Positions 7,888 to 14,080 of a DNA stretch of 27,677 nucleotides are shown in pieces. The number at the start of each line of letters is the position of its first letter. Positions within the stretch are counted from its first letter, which is position 1. The DNA lies in contig JBLIMK010000051.1 of NCBI GenBank assembly GCA_047638715.1, positions 1 through 27,677 on the forward strand, written 5' to 3'. Both the position numbers and the translations under genes were made by a program. The notes under the pieces are model-generated. The model was not told the origin of the DNA, did not search any database, and worked only from the letters and a program-made list of their open reading frames with translations. This DNA is from SHLQ01 sp047638715 (GTDB taxonomy: Bacteria; Actinomycetota; Acidimicrobiia; Acidimicrobiales; SHLQ01).

Positions 7888-9340
7888 GTTGGCCTCGCAC
7901 GGTCACGGCAGCGTCCTTCACGGCTTGGATAATTGGGTAGTAGCCAGTGCACCGGCAGAGATTCCCCGAGAGCGCCAGCTGAATCTGTTCGTCGGTTGGG
8001 TCATCGTGTTCCTCGATCAATCGTGCTCCCGACATCAAGAAGCCGGGGATACAGAACCCACACTGAACGGCGAAGTCATCGACAAAAGCCTGTTGGATTG
8101 GGTGGCTGAGGCCTTCAACCGTGGACACCGAACGGCCCTCGGCCTGGGCGGCGGTGACCAAACAGCTCATCACAGCAGCGCCGTCGAGGAGCATCGTGCA
8201 GGCGCCGCACTCGCCCTCGGCGCAGCCCTCCTTCATTCCGGTCGCGCCGGCTTCATCGCGAACCCAGTCGAGTAGCGTCATGGTCGGTCCAGAGCCGGTG
8301 ACCTCGACACCATTGACCGTGACCGTGATCGATGACTCGGCATGTCTCGTGGTGTCACCACCGGGAGCGACTGCGACGAGCTGCGCATCGCTGGACAGAG
8401 TCGGCGGATCGTCAGGCCACGTGTCCGCCATTGCATTCTTTGAGATTGCACGAAGAGAACGTGCAAGAAGTACCGAGATCGTCTCGGACCGGTACTCCGC
8501 GGTCGCTCGCCCGTCGGTAATCGGAGCAACGGCGTTCGCTGCTGCCTCAGATGCCGAAGAAACGGTGAGATCGTCGAGTGTGGACCCGACGAGCGCCTCG
8601 CTGAACGCGTCGACCAACACGACGGTCGCCGCGACAGATCCAAGAGCGAGCCGAGCACTCGTGACCACTTCGCCATCGAAGCCGACGACGATCCCAGCAT
8701 GTACAACACTGATCGCCTGCGCTCGACGAAGGCCGAGCTTCACCCAGATTCCTCGCTCGTTCGCAGCCAACTTGGGAACGAGAATCGCTGTGATCAACTC
8801 GCCTTGGGCGAGGGCGGTCTGGCGGAAGCCGGTGAAGAACTCATGGACACGGACCTGTCGGAACGACACGTCGCCGTCCAGCAATGCACCGATCTCGACC
8901 GTGGCGTCAAGAGCGATCAACGCCGAAATCGTATCGTTTGCGGGGCTAGCGGTCGCCAGATTCCCGGCGATCGTCGCCCGGTTGCGAAGTTGTGGCGAGC
9001 CGATCTCGAGGCACGCCTGGGCGAGCGGCAACGCACTGGTGCGGATCCCGGCATGGCGGATGATTTGGCTGTGCGTCACGCCGCCAGAAAGGCGCCAATG
9101 ATCTCCGCGATCCTCAATCTCGCGAAATCGATCGATCGTCGTCAAGTCGACGACCGTTACTGGCTCGCCGGGCCCACCGCGCTGTAGATCGAGCAGGAGA
9201 TCGGTTCCGCCAGCGAGCGGGCGAGCCTCGGGTTCGACGGCCAAAGCGCGAAGCGCCCCAGCGATCGACGCCGGACGAACGACCGAACCGATCGGCCTCC
9301 CTTGTCGCTGAACTTCATGAACCTCAAAAGTTGACGCCAT
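7880..9340 (-). CDS. Fused FAD-binding and 2Fe-2S subunit of a xanthine dehydrogenase-family enzyme
   Basis: 486 aa. Residues ~15-290 are a CoxM-type FAD-binding subunit: ARPLAGGTDLLLDL and GSPQLRNRATIAGNLATAS are the flavin-binding loops. Residues ~330-486 are a CoxS-type ferredoxin subunit with the plant-type cluster (GCAEGECGACTML) and the second cluster (QCGFCIPG, then NLCRCTGY). The domain order is FAD first, 2Fe-2S second. In bacterial XdhA and eukaryotic xanthine dehydrogenase the 2Fe-2S part comes first. It passes electrons from the molybdenum subunit to the flavin and then to NAD+ or another acceptor. I chose the ATG at 9340 because GAGGAG lies nine bases upstream; an in-frame TTG at 9346 would be too close. 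It heads a two-gene operon. Confidence 0.9.
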   Translation of the reverse strand: MASTFEVHEVQRQGRPIGSVVRPASIAGALRALAVEPEARPLAGGTDLLLDLQRGGPGEPVTVVDLTTIDRFREIEDRGDHWRLSGGVTHSQIIRHAGIRTSALPLAQACLEIGSPQLRNRATIAGNLATASPANDTISALIALDATVEIGALLDGDVSFRQVRVHEFFTGFRQTALAQGELITAILVPKLAANERGIWVKLGLRRAQAISVVHAGIVVGFDGEVVTSARLALGSVAATVVLVDAFSEALVGSTLDDLTVSSASEAAANAVAPITDGRATAEYRSETISVLLARSLRAISKNAMADTWPDDPPTLSSDAQLVAVAPGGDTTRHAESSITVTVNGVEVTGSGPTMTLLDWVRDEAGATGMKEGCAEGECGACTMLLDGAAVMSCLVTAAQAEGRSVSTVEGLSHPIQQAFVDDFAVQCGFCIPGFLMSGARLIEEHDDPTDEQIQLALSGNLCRCTGYYPIIQAVKDAAVTVRGQHD

Positions 9341-9390
9341 CCTCAAATACTCCTCGGGAAGGATCGTGGTCCGGATACGGTTTCAGCAGT

Positions 9391-9699
9391 ATGACGACCG
9401 AACCCGCACCTGTCATCGACTTCGACGTTGTCGAGAACGCCGATGACGACAGGTTCGAGCTCCGTCGAGATGGCGAGATCGTCAGCGTGGCCGACTTTAC
9501 AGAGAGCGGTCGTCTGGTCGTGGTACCCCATGTGACCACGAAACCTCTGCATCGGGGCCAAGGCAACGCTGGGCGTCTTATGGATGGATTGCTCGAGATC
9601 CTCCGGGAGTCCGATCGAACGATTGCGCCTCTGTGTCCGTTCGCTGCACGACACATTCGGGACAACCCTAAACATCGAGACCTGCTGGGCACCCATTAA
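9391..9699 (+). CDS. Small GNAT-type N-acetyltransferase (YjdJ-like)
   Basis: 102 aa from the ATG at 9391. The pattern VENADDDRFELRRDGEIVSVADF, then VVVPHVTTKPLHRGQGNAGRLM, then IAPLCPFAARHIRDNPKHRDLL matches the short single-domain GNAT proteins of the YjdJ/Acetyltransf_CG type. RGQGNAGRL is the acetyl-CoA pyrophosphate loop, and PLCPF...I...P is the family's C-terminal motif. Its target is unknown. I prefer 9391 to the ATG at 9331 because homology-like sequence begins only here and the upstream residues are low-quality (SSNTPREGSWSGYGFSS). The gene sits between two minus-strand operons, and its stop overlaps that of the convergent PLP enzyme gene (shared TTAA, 9696-9699). Confidence 0.75.
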   Translation: MTTEPAPVIDFDVVENADDDRFELRRDGEIVSVADFTESGRLVVVPHVTTKPLHRGQGNAGRLMDGLLEILRESDRTIAPLCPFAARHIRDNPKHRDLLGTH

Positions 9700-10793
9700 C
9701 CCTCCGACCGATCGATTCCGGTAAACAGGAGTACGACTCGTTCCCGAGTCGATGGCGGTTGAGTGAGCAGGCCGGCGAGACCTGATGAACCGGTTGAACA
9801 CACCGGAATTTCCGTGTGGGCGTGCGCCATGTCGTAGGCGGAAACGATGAGCGACTCGGCAGCCACGATCGGTTCGCCACCCGACTTGTGGGTTCGTGTC
9901 AGCAACGGCAGCCAGTCGTAGGTGACGTCGTCGAGGATCCCCGAGGCGAAGCTTTGCGGATCGTCCCATGGCCACATGAAGTCGTCAGGATTCGCTGCGG
10001 CCGAGGCGAAGTTGAATTCGGGCTTGAGAAGATCCCATGCCCGTCGTAGTGGAGCACAGCCTTCAGCTTGGACGGGATGCAATCGGGCTGACGGAATCGC
10101 CATTGAAACCGACGTCGCGAGCGCGCCGCCACCGACTTGGATATACAGAACGTCGATATCGGTGAGCTGGTCGACAAGCTCCCAACCGAGTGTCCGTCCG
10201 CCGTCGAACGTTGTTGGCGTCTCGGTGCCCTGAACGCTGAACGCTCGTGCTCCTGACTGGACCGCTTCGCGGAATCGAAGGTAAGCCGGATCGCCGGCCT
10301 CGCCGTCACGGCGCTCTGAATAGCTGACCGTCGAGCCCAGCTCGCTGAGGCGATCGACCACGGTCGAGTCGGCCCAGGTCGGGACGAAGACGTCGAGCGG
10401 CCGCTGCATGGCCGCTGCGATCACGCCCGCTCCCATCGCCGCATTGCCGCAGCTCGCAATCGCCAGACGTTCCGCCTTCGGAGCGCCGAGCGCTTCCTCG
10501 ACCAACATCGCAATGGCCACACCCATGAGGTGTCGAGCTTTGTGAGACCCACCAACATTGTGGGGTTCGGATTTTATCCAAAGGTCGACGTCGAGTCCGG
10601 CGGCCCTCGCGAGCGAAGCCGCCTCGATCACAGGAGTTTCTTCGAATCCATGGCCCTCAACACCGCTCACCGCAGCATCGAGTGAACCCACAATCTCGAC
10701 CCACTGCTCGTCCGACATTTTCCGATCGCGAACGGCCGCGTAGCTGTCCAGGCGCGTTCGATATCGAAGGAATGGATTCGTCTCCAAGTCCAT
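9696..10793 (-). CDS. Fold-type-II PLP-dependent enzyme (threonine synthase/dehydratase-like)
   Basis: 365 aa. KSEPHNVGGSHKARH carries the Schiff-base lysine (K85). SCGNAAMGAGV is the loop that contacts the substrate carboxylate, and IQVGGGALATSV is the Gly-rich phosphate-binding loop. These place it in the tryptophan-synthase-beta (fold II) family, nearest in pattern to threonine synthase and serine/threonine dehydratase-type lyases. The reaction is probably a beta-elimination or replacement on an amino acid. It starts one base after the stop of the other PLP enzyme gene (TGAGATG), so the two are coupled and probably work in one pathway or one complex. They lie in an operon headed by the SsnA-like amidohydrolase. 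In E. coli a fold-II lyase (YgeX, diaminopropionate ammonia-lyase) is encoded near ssnA, but this protein is not an obvious YgeX. Confidence 0.82.
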   Translation of the reverse strand: MDLETNPFLRYRTRLDSYAAVRDRKMSDEQWVEIVGSLDAAVSGVEGHGFEETPVIEAASLARAAGLDVDLWIKSEPHNVGGSHKARHLMGVAIAMLVEEALGAPKAERLAIASCGNAAMGAGVIAAAMQRPLDVFVPTWADSTVVDRLSELGSTVSYSERRDGEAGDPAYLRFREAVQSGARAFSVQGTETPTTFDGGRTLGWELVDQLTDIDVLYIQVGGGALATSVSMAIPSARLHPVQAEGCAPLRRAWDLLKPEFNFASAAANPDDFMWPWDDPQSFASGILDDVTYDWLPLLTRTHKSGGEPIVAAESLIVSAYDMAHAHTEIPVCSTGSSGLAGLLTQPPSTRERVVLLFTGIDRSEG

Positions 10794-10794
10794 C

Positions 10795-12330
10795 TCAGCC
10801 GTGGCTCGCGCCGCTCGCTTCGTTGAACGAGTCGATCATCGTGTCCCACTTGTCGGCGAGGCCGCGGAGGCCTGCCCACCACTCTTGGCTGCGTCGAGCT
10901 TCGAAGTCCGGGATGTCGATTCCCTGCTGCTCAACCCACGTGAAGTAGCCGAGGTTGAACACCCGGTTCCGCTCAACTTCGCCCATCATGAGGTGTTCTG
11001 TTGGCAGACCAGCCATGTGGTTTTCGAAGACATCGTTCGCATCGTTATCGTCGAAGCCGCCGGCGTAGTGCTGGCTCATGATGCGTTCTCGGTCGGAGTT
11101 GTAGAGATCGCTGCCATCGGTCGCGACCGACATCACGACATCATCTGAGCCCAAGTTCATCGCCTTCGCTGCGGTGATCGCGGCGAGGGTATTGCAAATG
11201 CTGCTGTAGCCAAAGTCGACGAGCATGTCGGTGAGCATTGGATCGATGCCACGTTCGGCGAGTACTCGCTTGCCAGCTGGGCTGTTGAACATGATGTCGA
11301 GGCGGTTGGTCGAATCGTCACTGACGCCAACGATCATGTCGGTGTTGGTGACGTTGTGGATCAGCGGCACGTGCTTGTCGCCAATGCCCTGGATGTTGTG
11401 ATCGCCAAAACCGTTGTAGAGCAAGGTCGGACACTCGAGCGCTTCGACCGCCACGATCTTTGTACCGTGTTCATCCTTGAGATAATCGCCGGCGCCGAGG
11501 GTGCCCGCTGAGCCCGATGCCGAGACGTAGGCGGCGAGGTTGCCGCCGGTGTCCTTTGTGACGTGCTTGAAGACCGTCTCGAGAGAGGGGCCCGTGACCG
11601 AGTAGTGGCCAACATGGTTGGAGAACTCGCTGAACTGGTTGAGGATGACGTTTACCGGGTCGAGCGCCAGCTTGTTGCACGCGTCGTAGATCTCCTTGAC
11701 GTTGCTCTCCGTGCCGAACGTCTTGATGATGTCTTCGTCAGGGTTGGTCGTCCACCGCTCGAGCCATTCGAACCGCTCACGGCTCATTCCCTCGGGCAGG
11801 ATTGCGACGCCGCGCACGTCCATGATCTTCGAGATGGCGATGCCGCCGCGGGCGTAGTTTCCAGTGCTCGGCCAGATGGCACGGTTCTGGGTGGGGTCGA
11901 AGCGACCGGTGACGAGCCGAGCGGCCAGGCAGCTGTAGGCAGCGAGTACTTTGTGCGCTCGGATCATCGGAAAGCGGTTACCGAAGGCGAGAACGATGCG
12001 GGCATCGACGCCGGTCATCTCGCTCGGTAGCTCGATATGGGTCGGCACGTCGACGAATCCGGGGAAGTTGTCGCCGGGCGCATCGGCATGTTCGTTGAAC
12101 CAATGCACACGGAAGAGGTTGCGTGGATCAGCAGCGTCCTTTTCGACACCGCTCAGTTGATCGACGATCGACGACGGGATCGTCGACGGGTCGCGGAGCT
12201 GAGCGAACGTCGGGAGGACGATGTTCTGGTCGCGAAAACGCTGCACCGCGTTGTCGTATGCGGTCTGCCCGTCTGGAGCGAAGTCGCCAAAGACGGCCAG
12301 CCCGGATTCAGTTGCGGTCGTATCGGTCAT
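10795..12330 (-). CDS. Large fold-type-II PLP-dependent enzyme
   Basis: 511 aa, longer than ordinary cysteine synthases or dehydratases. RAHKVLAAYSC holds the likely Schiff-base lysine (K127); WPSTGNYARGGIA is the Asn-loop equivalent, followed by a mobile helix region (VRGVAILPEGMSRERFEWLER). SASGSAGTLGAGDYLKDE is the phosphate-binding Gly loop, and SVATDGSDLY lies near the usual C-terminal Ser/Thr that binds the pyridine nitrogen. The C-terminal ~80 residues are extra and rich in Trp and acidic residues. The start at 12330 is preferred; the longer frame to 12393 only reads through palindromic repeats. It is second in the SsnA-like operon, directly before the smaller PLP enzyme. I cannot name its substrate; an amino-acid lyase is the natural guess. 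Confidence 0.8.
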   Translation of the reverse strand: MTDTTATESGLAVFGDFAPDGQTAYDNAVQRFRDQNIVLPTFAQLRDPSTIPSSIVDQLSGVEKDAADPRNLFRVHWFNEHADAPGDNFPGFVDVPTHIELPSEMTGVDARIVLAFGNRFPMIRAHKVLAAYSCLAARLVTGRFDPTQNRAIWPSTGNYARGGIAISKIMDVRGVAILPEGMSRERFEWLERWTTNPDEDIIKTFGTESNVKEIYDACNKLALDPVNVILNQFSEFSNHVGHYSVTGPSLETVFKHVTKDTGGNLAAYVSASGSAGTLGAGDYLKDEHGTKIVAVEALECPTLLYNGFGDHNIQGIGDKHVPLIHNVTNTDMIVGVSDDSTNRLDIMFNSPAGKRVLAERGIDPMLTDMLVDFGYSSICNTLAAITAAKAMNLGSDDVVMSVATDGSDLYNSDRERIMSQHYAGGFDDNDANDVFENHMAGLPTEHLMMGEVERNRVFNLGYFTWVEQQGIDIPDFEARRSQEWWAGLRGLADKWDTMIDSFNEASGASHG

Positions 12331-12353
12331 TGATAGTGATCCAGTCTTAATCG

Positions 12354-12417
12354 TGGGGTCTGACCCCAATCGGCGTTTTTGGGTCAGACCCAAAAGGAAT
12401 GTTCGGGGTCAGACCCC
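12354..12417. repeat. Three clustered GGGTCWGACCC palindromes (REP-like)
   Basis: Three imperfectly identical palindromes stand in a row: GGGGTCTGACCCC inside 12354-12368, TTTTGGGTCAGACCCAAAA at 12377-12395, and GGGGTCAGACCCC at 12405-12417. Each folds around a central T or A. They fill the gap between the SsnA-like gene and the large PLP enzyme gene, and the third contains the stop codon of the SsnA-like gene (TGA, 12411-12409). Extragenic palindromes of this kind behave as REP elements in other genomes. No transposase is nearby. Effects on mRNA stability within the operon are possible. Confidence 0.7.
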
Positions 12418-13452
12418 ATCGAGCTTTGCGAAGAGTCGCTGCGCCGCTTCTGCAGCTTTTGCCTTGATTTCGTTGGCGTCAACCTGGGTTGGGACACCCT
12501 CGTCGAGCAGAACGTCGCCGTCCACCTCAACGCGGAGGGGTCTGACCCCGGTTGTGTAGGCGAGACGCCAGGGGTCCATGTCGTCGTAGTTCCAGGTGAC
12601 GACATCGTTGCGGGCCTCGGGGAAGAGATTCCAGCCCTCTTCGAGCCATCCCCAGATGACATCCGGAGTCATGGTCACATCGACCTCGCGGGCCCTGACG
12701 AACGCAAGTCTGAACTCGTCGATCATGTCGCTGCCGATGCCATCGGTACCGAGCGCAACGGGGTTCGAGAACCGCATCGGACGGGCGTAGCCAACACCGT
12801 TGTTCATGTTCGACCGCGGATTGTGCACGAAGGTGCCTGAGAGTCCATGGTCGTCGGGCAGGTGAACCCCATGGATAATCAACCAGTCATCATCGGTGTG
12901 GCCTTCGAGCTTCTGCCAAGTGTCGGCAGGCCCCTCAGCCACATGAACGTGCACACCCACACCGTGTTTGCGGCCCATCTCTGCCGCGGCTGCGATCGTG
13001 TCCGGCTCGCACGTGAATGCTGCATGCAGGCCGACCTTGCCAACGCCGCCAGCGCTGAGGAAACGATCGTTCTCGGCCAACCCGGCAGCAGCACCAGCGG
13101 GGCCATGACGATCGGTGATGCCATAGGTGCAGTTGACCCGCACCCCAACTTCCGCGCAGGCATCGGCGATGACCGACAATGACCCCTCGATCGCGGTCGG
13201 CGATTCGTGGTGATCGATGACCGCGGTACAGCCCGCTTCGAGCGCGGTGAGGGCGGACAACTTCGCGGAGTGGTAGATGAGATCGAGGTCGAGCACCGTG
13301 TCGAGCCGCCACCAGACGAGCTCGAGAATCTCGAGAAATTCGGTCGGCGTACGAGGCGGTGCCGGCATCCCTCGAGCGAGCGCTGAGTAGAGGTGGTTGT
13401 GCGCGCATACAAGGCCTGGTGTCTGGTTCGAGGCAAGGTCGACTGCGGGCAC
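12409..13452 (-). CDS. ssnA: SsnA-like amidohydrolase, short at the N-terminus
   Basis: 347 aa against about 440 for E. coli SsnA. Family matches are strong: GLVCAHNHLYSALARGM with metal ligands H18 and H20, WWRLD, AVIDHHESP, VHVHVAEG, LIIHGVHL, FVHNPRSNMNNGVGY and ALGTDGIGSDM with the metal-binding Asp. The fold is a metal-dependent TIM barrel of the guanine-deaminase/chlorohydrolase group; SsnA's substrate is unproven, but it is linked to selenium-dependent xanthine dehydrogenase clusters. The usual N-terminal ~55 residues, which form half of a small beta-sandwich, are absent. The frame has a TAA just upstream of the GTG at 13452, so the short form is real unless there is a sequence error. 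A TAAAGT hexamer six bases upstream suggests a leaderless mRNA. The stop codon is supplied by a palindromic repeat. It heads an operon with two PLP enzymes. Confidence 0.85.
   Translation of the reverse strand: MPAVDLASNQTPGLVCAHNHLYSALARGMPAPPRTPTEFLEILELVWWRLDTVLDLDLIYHSAKLSALTALEAGCTAVIDHHESPTAIEGSLSVIADACAEVGVRVNCTYGITDRHGPAGAAAGLAENDRFLSAGGVGKVGLHAAFTCEPDTIAAAAEMGRKHGVGVHVHVAEGPADTWQKLEGHTDDDWLIIHGVHLPDDHGLSGTFVHNPRSNMNNGVGYARPMRFSNPVALGTDGIGSDMIDEFRLAFVRAREVDVTMTPDVIWGWLEEGWNLFPEARNDVVTWNYDDMDPWRLAYTTGVRPLRVEVDGDVLLDEGVPTQVDANEIKAKAAEAAQRLFAKLDGV
12537..12549. repeat. Fourth GGGGTCWGACCCC palindrome, inside the ssnA-like gene
   Basis: GGGGTCTGACCCC lies within the coding sequence of the SsnA-like protein and encodes part of TGVRPLR near its C-terminus. 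It is a 13/13 match to the intergenic copies about 120 bp away. The peptide it encodes fits the family reasonably (G-V-R-P is common at this point), so it may be partly coincidental. Confidence 0.5.
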
Positions 13453-13458
13453 ACGAGT

Positions 13459-13476
13459 ACTTTACAAAATGTAAAG
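13459..13476 (-). promoter_or_regulatory. Palindromic operator with embedded -10 hexamer (ssnA-like operon)
   Basis: CTTTACAAAATGTAAAG (13460-13476) is a perfect palindrome with 7-bp arms and an AAA centre. Read on the minus strand, its last arm plus one base gives TAAAGT, six bases before the GTG start, the spacing of leaderless actinobacterial promoters. A protein bound here would block the promoter, so repression is the simplest model. Identical copies stand before the xdhD-like and ygfK-like genes. Confidence 0.8.
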
Positions 13477-13540
13477 CGGTTGTGCTGTCATCGGCGACAT
13501 AGCGTGTGCCGTGCGCCGCAAACCTTGCTCGCCTAAGGCC

Positions 13541-13566
13541 GTTCGGCATAAACGTTCGGCATAAAC
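13541..13566. repeat. 13-bp tandem duplication
   Basis: GTTCGGCATAAAC occurs twice without a gap (13541-13553 and 13554-13566) in the 226-bp divergent gap between the SsnA-like gene and the PLDc_N gene. It could be a replication slip or a paired site. Besides this and the operator I see nothing else firm in the gap. Confidence 0.6.
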
Positions 13567-13678
13567 GACCGCTCCTGAGACGAAGAGCCTTTCAAGTCGC
13601 GCTGCACACCGAGGCCGACATCCACGAGCTGCATCACCGTGCGTCGATACATGTAAAGATAGTGACAGGGAGATAACC

Positions 13679-14080
13679 ATGGCGAGACTCGCACCAGGCA
13701 TATTCGGACTCTTCATGATCGCGCTCTGGATTTGGGCGGTGCTGGACGTGATCGCGACCGATCGTGTACTCATTCGCAATCTGGACAAGACGGTGTGGCT
13801 CCTGCTGGTGTTGTTCGTTCCAACGGTCGGAGCGGTCGGGTGGCTCGCCCTCGGACGTCCGGCCAGCGCCGGTTTCACCCCAGGCGCGACACAATCGCGT
13901 CCCACTCGACGTGATCGCAGACCCGCTCCCCGAGGACTTGAAGATTCCGATCGCTGGTCGGCATCAACCACGCCGCCTTCAGATGGCTTCGAGTCGACTG
14001 CAGCCAAGCAGCGTCGTCTACTCGCGGAAGCAGCCGAACTCGCAAAACGCGACATCGATCTCGACCCGGACGATAATTAG
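13679..14080 (+). CDS. PLDc_N-type small membrane protein
   Basis: 133 aa. The N-terminal ~60 residues hold two membrane segments (about 5-25 and 38-58) joined by VLDVIATDRVLIRNLDKTVW. This arrangement, ending in GWLALGRP, is the PLDc_N domain found at the start of cardiolipin synthases and as free-standing actinobacterial proteins. No phospholipase HKD motif follows, so it is not an enzyme of that group. The C-terminal half is a hydrophilic, probably cytoplasmic tail, basic and then acidic, with a short helix (AAKQRRLLAEAAELAKRD). AGGGAG six bases before the ATG supports the start. It is transcribed away from the ssnA-like operon, and its TAG overlaps the TAA of the convergent xanthine dehydrogenase gene. 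Confidence 0.82.
   Translation: MARLAPGIFGLFMIALWIWAVLDVIATDRVLIRNLDKTVWLLLVLFVPTVGAVGWLALGRPASAGFTPGATQSRPTRRDRRPAPRGLEDSDRWSASTTPPSDGFESTAAKQRRLLAEAAELAKRDIDLDPDDN

Noticed and set aside
9331..9390. Twenty-residue N-terminal extension of the GNAT protein
   Set aside because: It overlaps the upstream region and start of the divergent FAD/2Fe-2S gene and lacks family similarity; the ATG at 9391 is preferred.
12331..12393. Upstream extension of the large PLP enzyme
   Set aside because: It reads through the palindromic repeats and adds residues without family character; the ATG at 12330 is the better start.
13652..13658. TGTAAAG half-site of the 17-bp operator before the PLDc_N gene
   Set aside because: The other arm is absent (ATACA instead of CTTTACA at the right place), and a 7-mer occurs by chance; not counted as a fourth operator.
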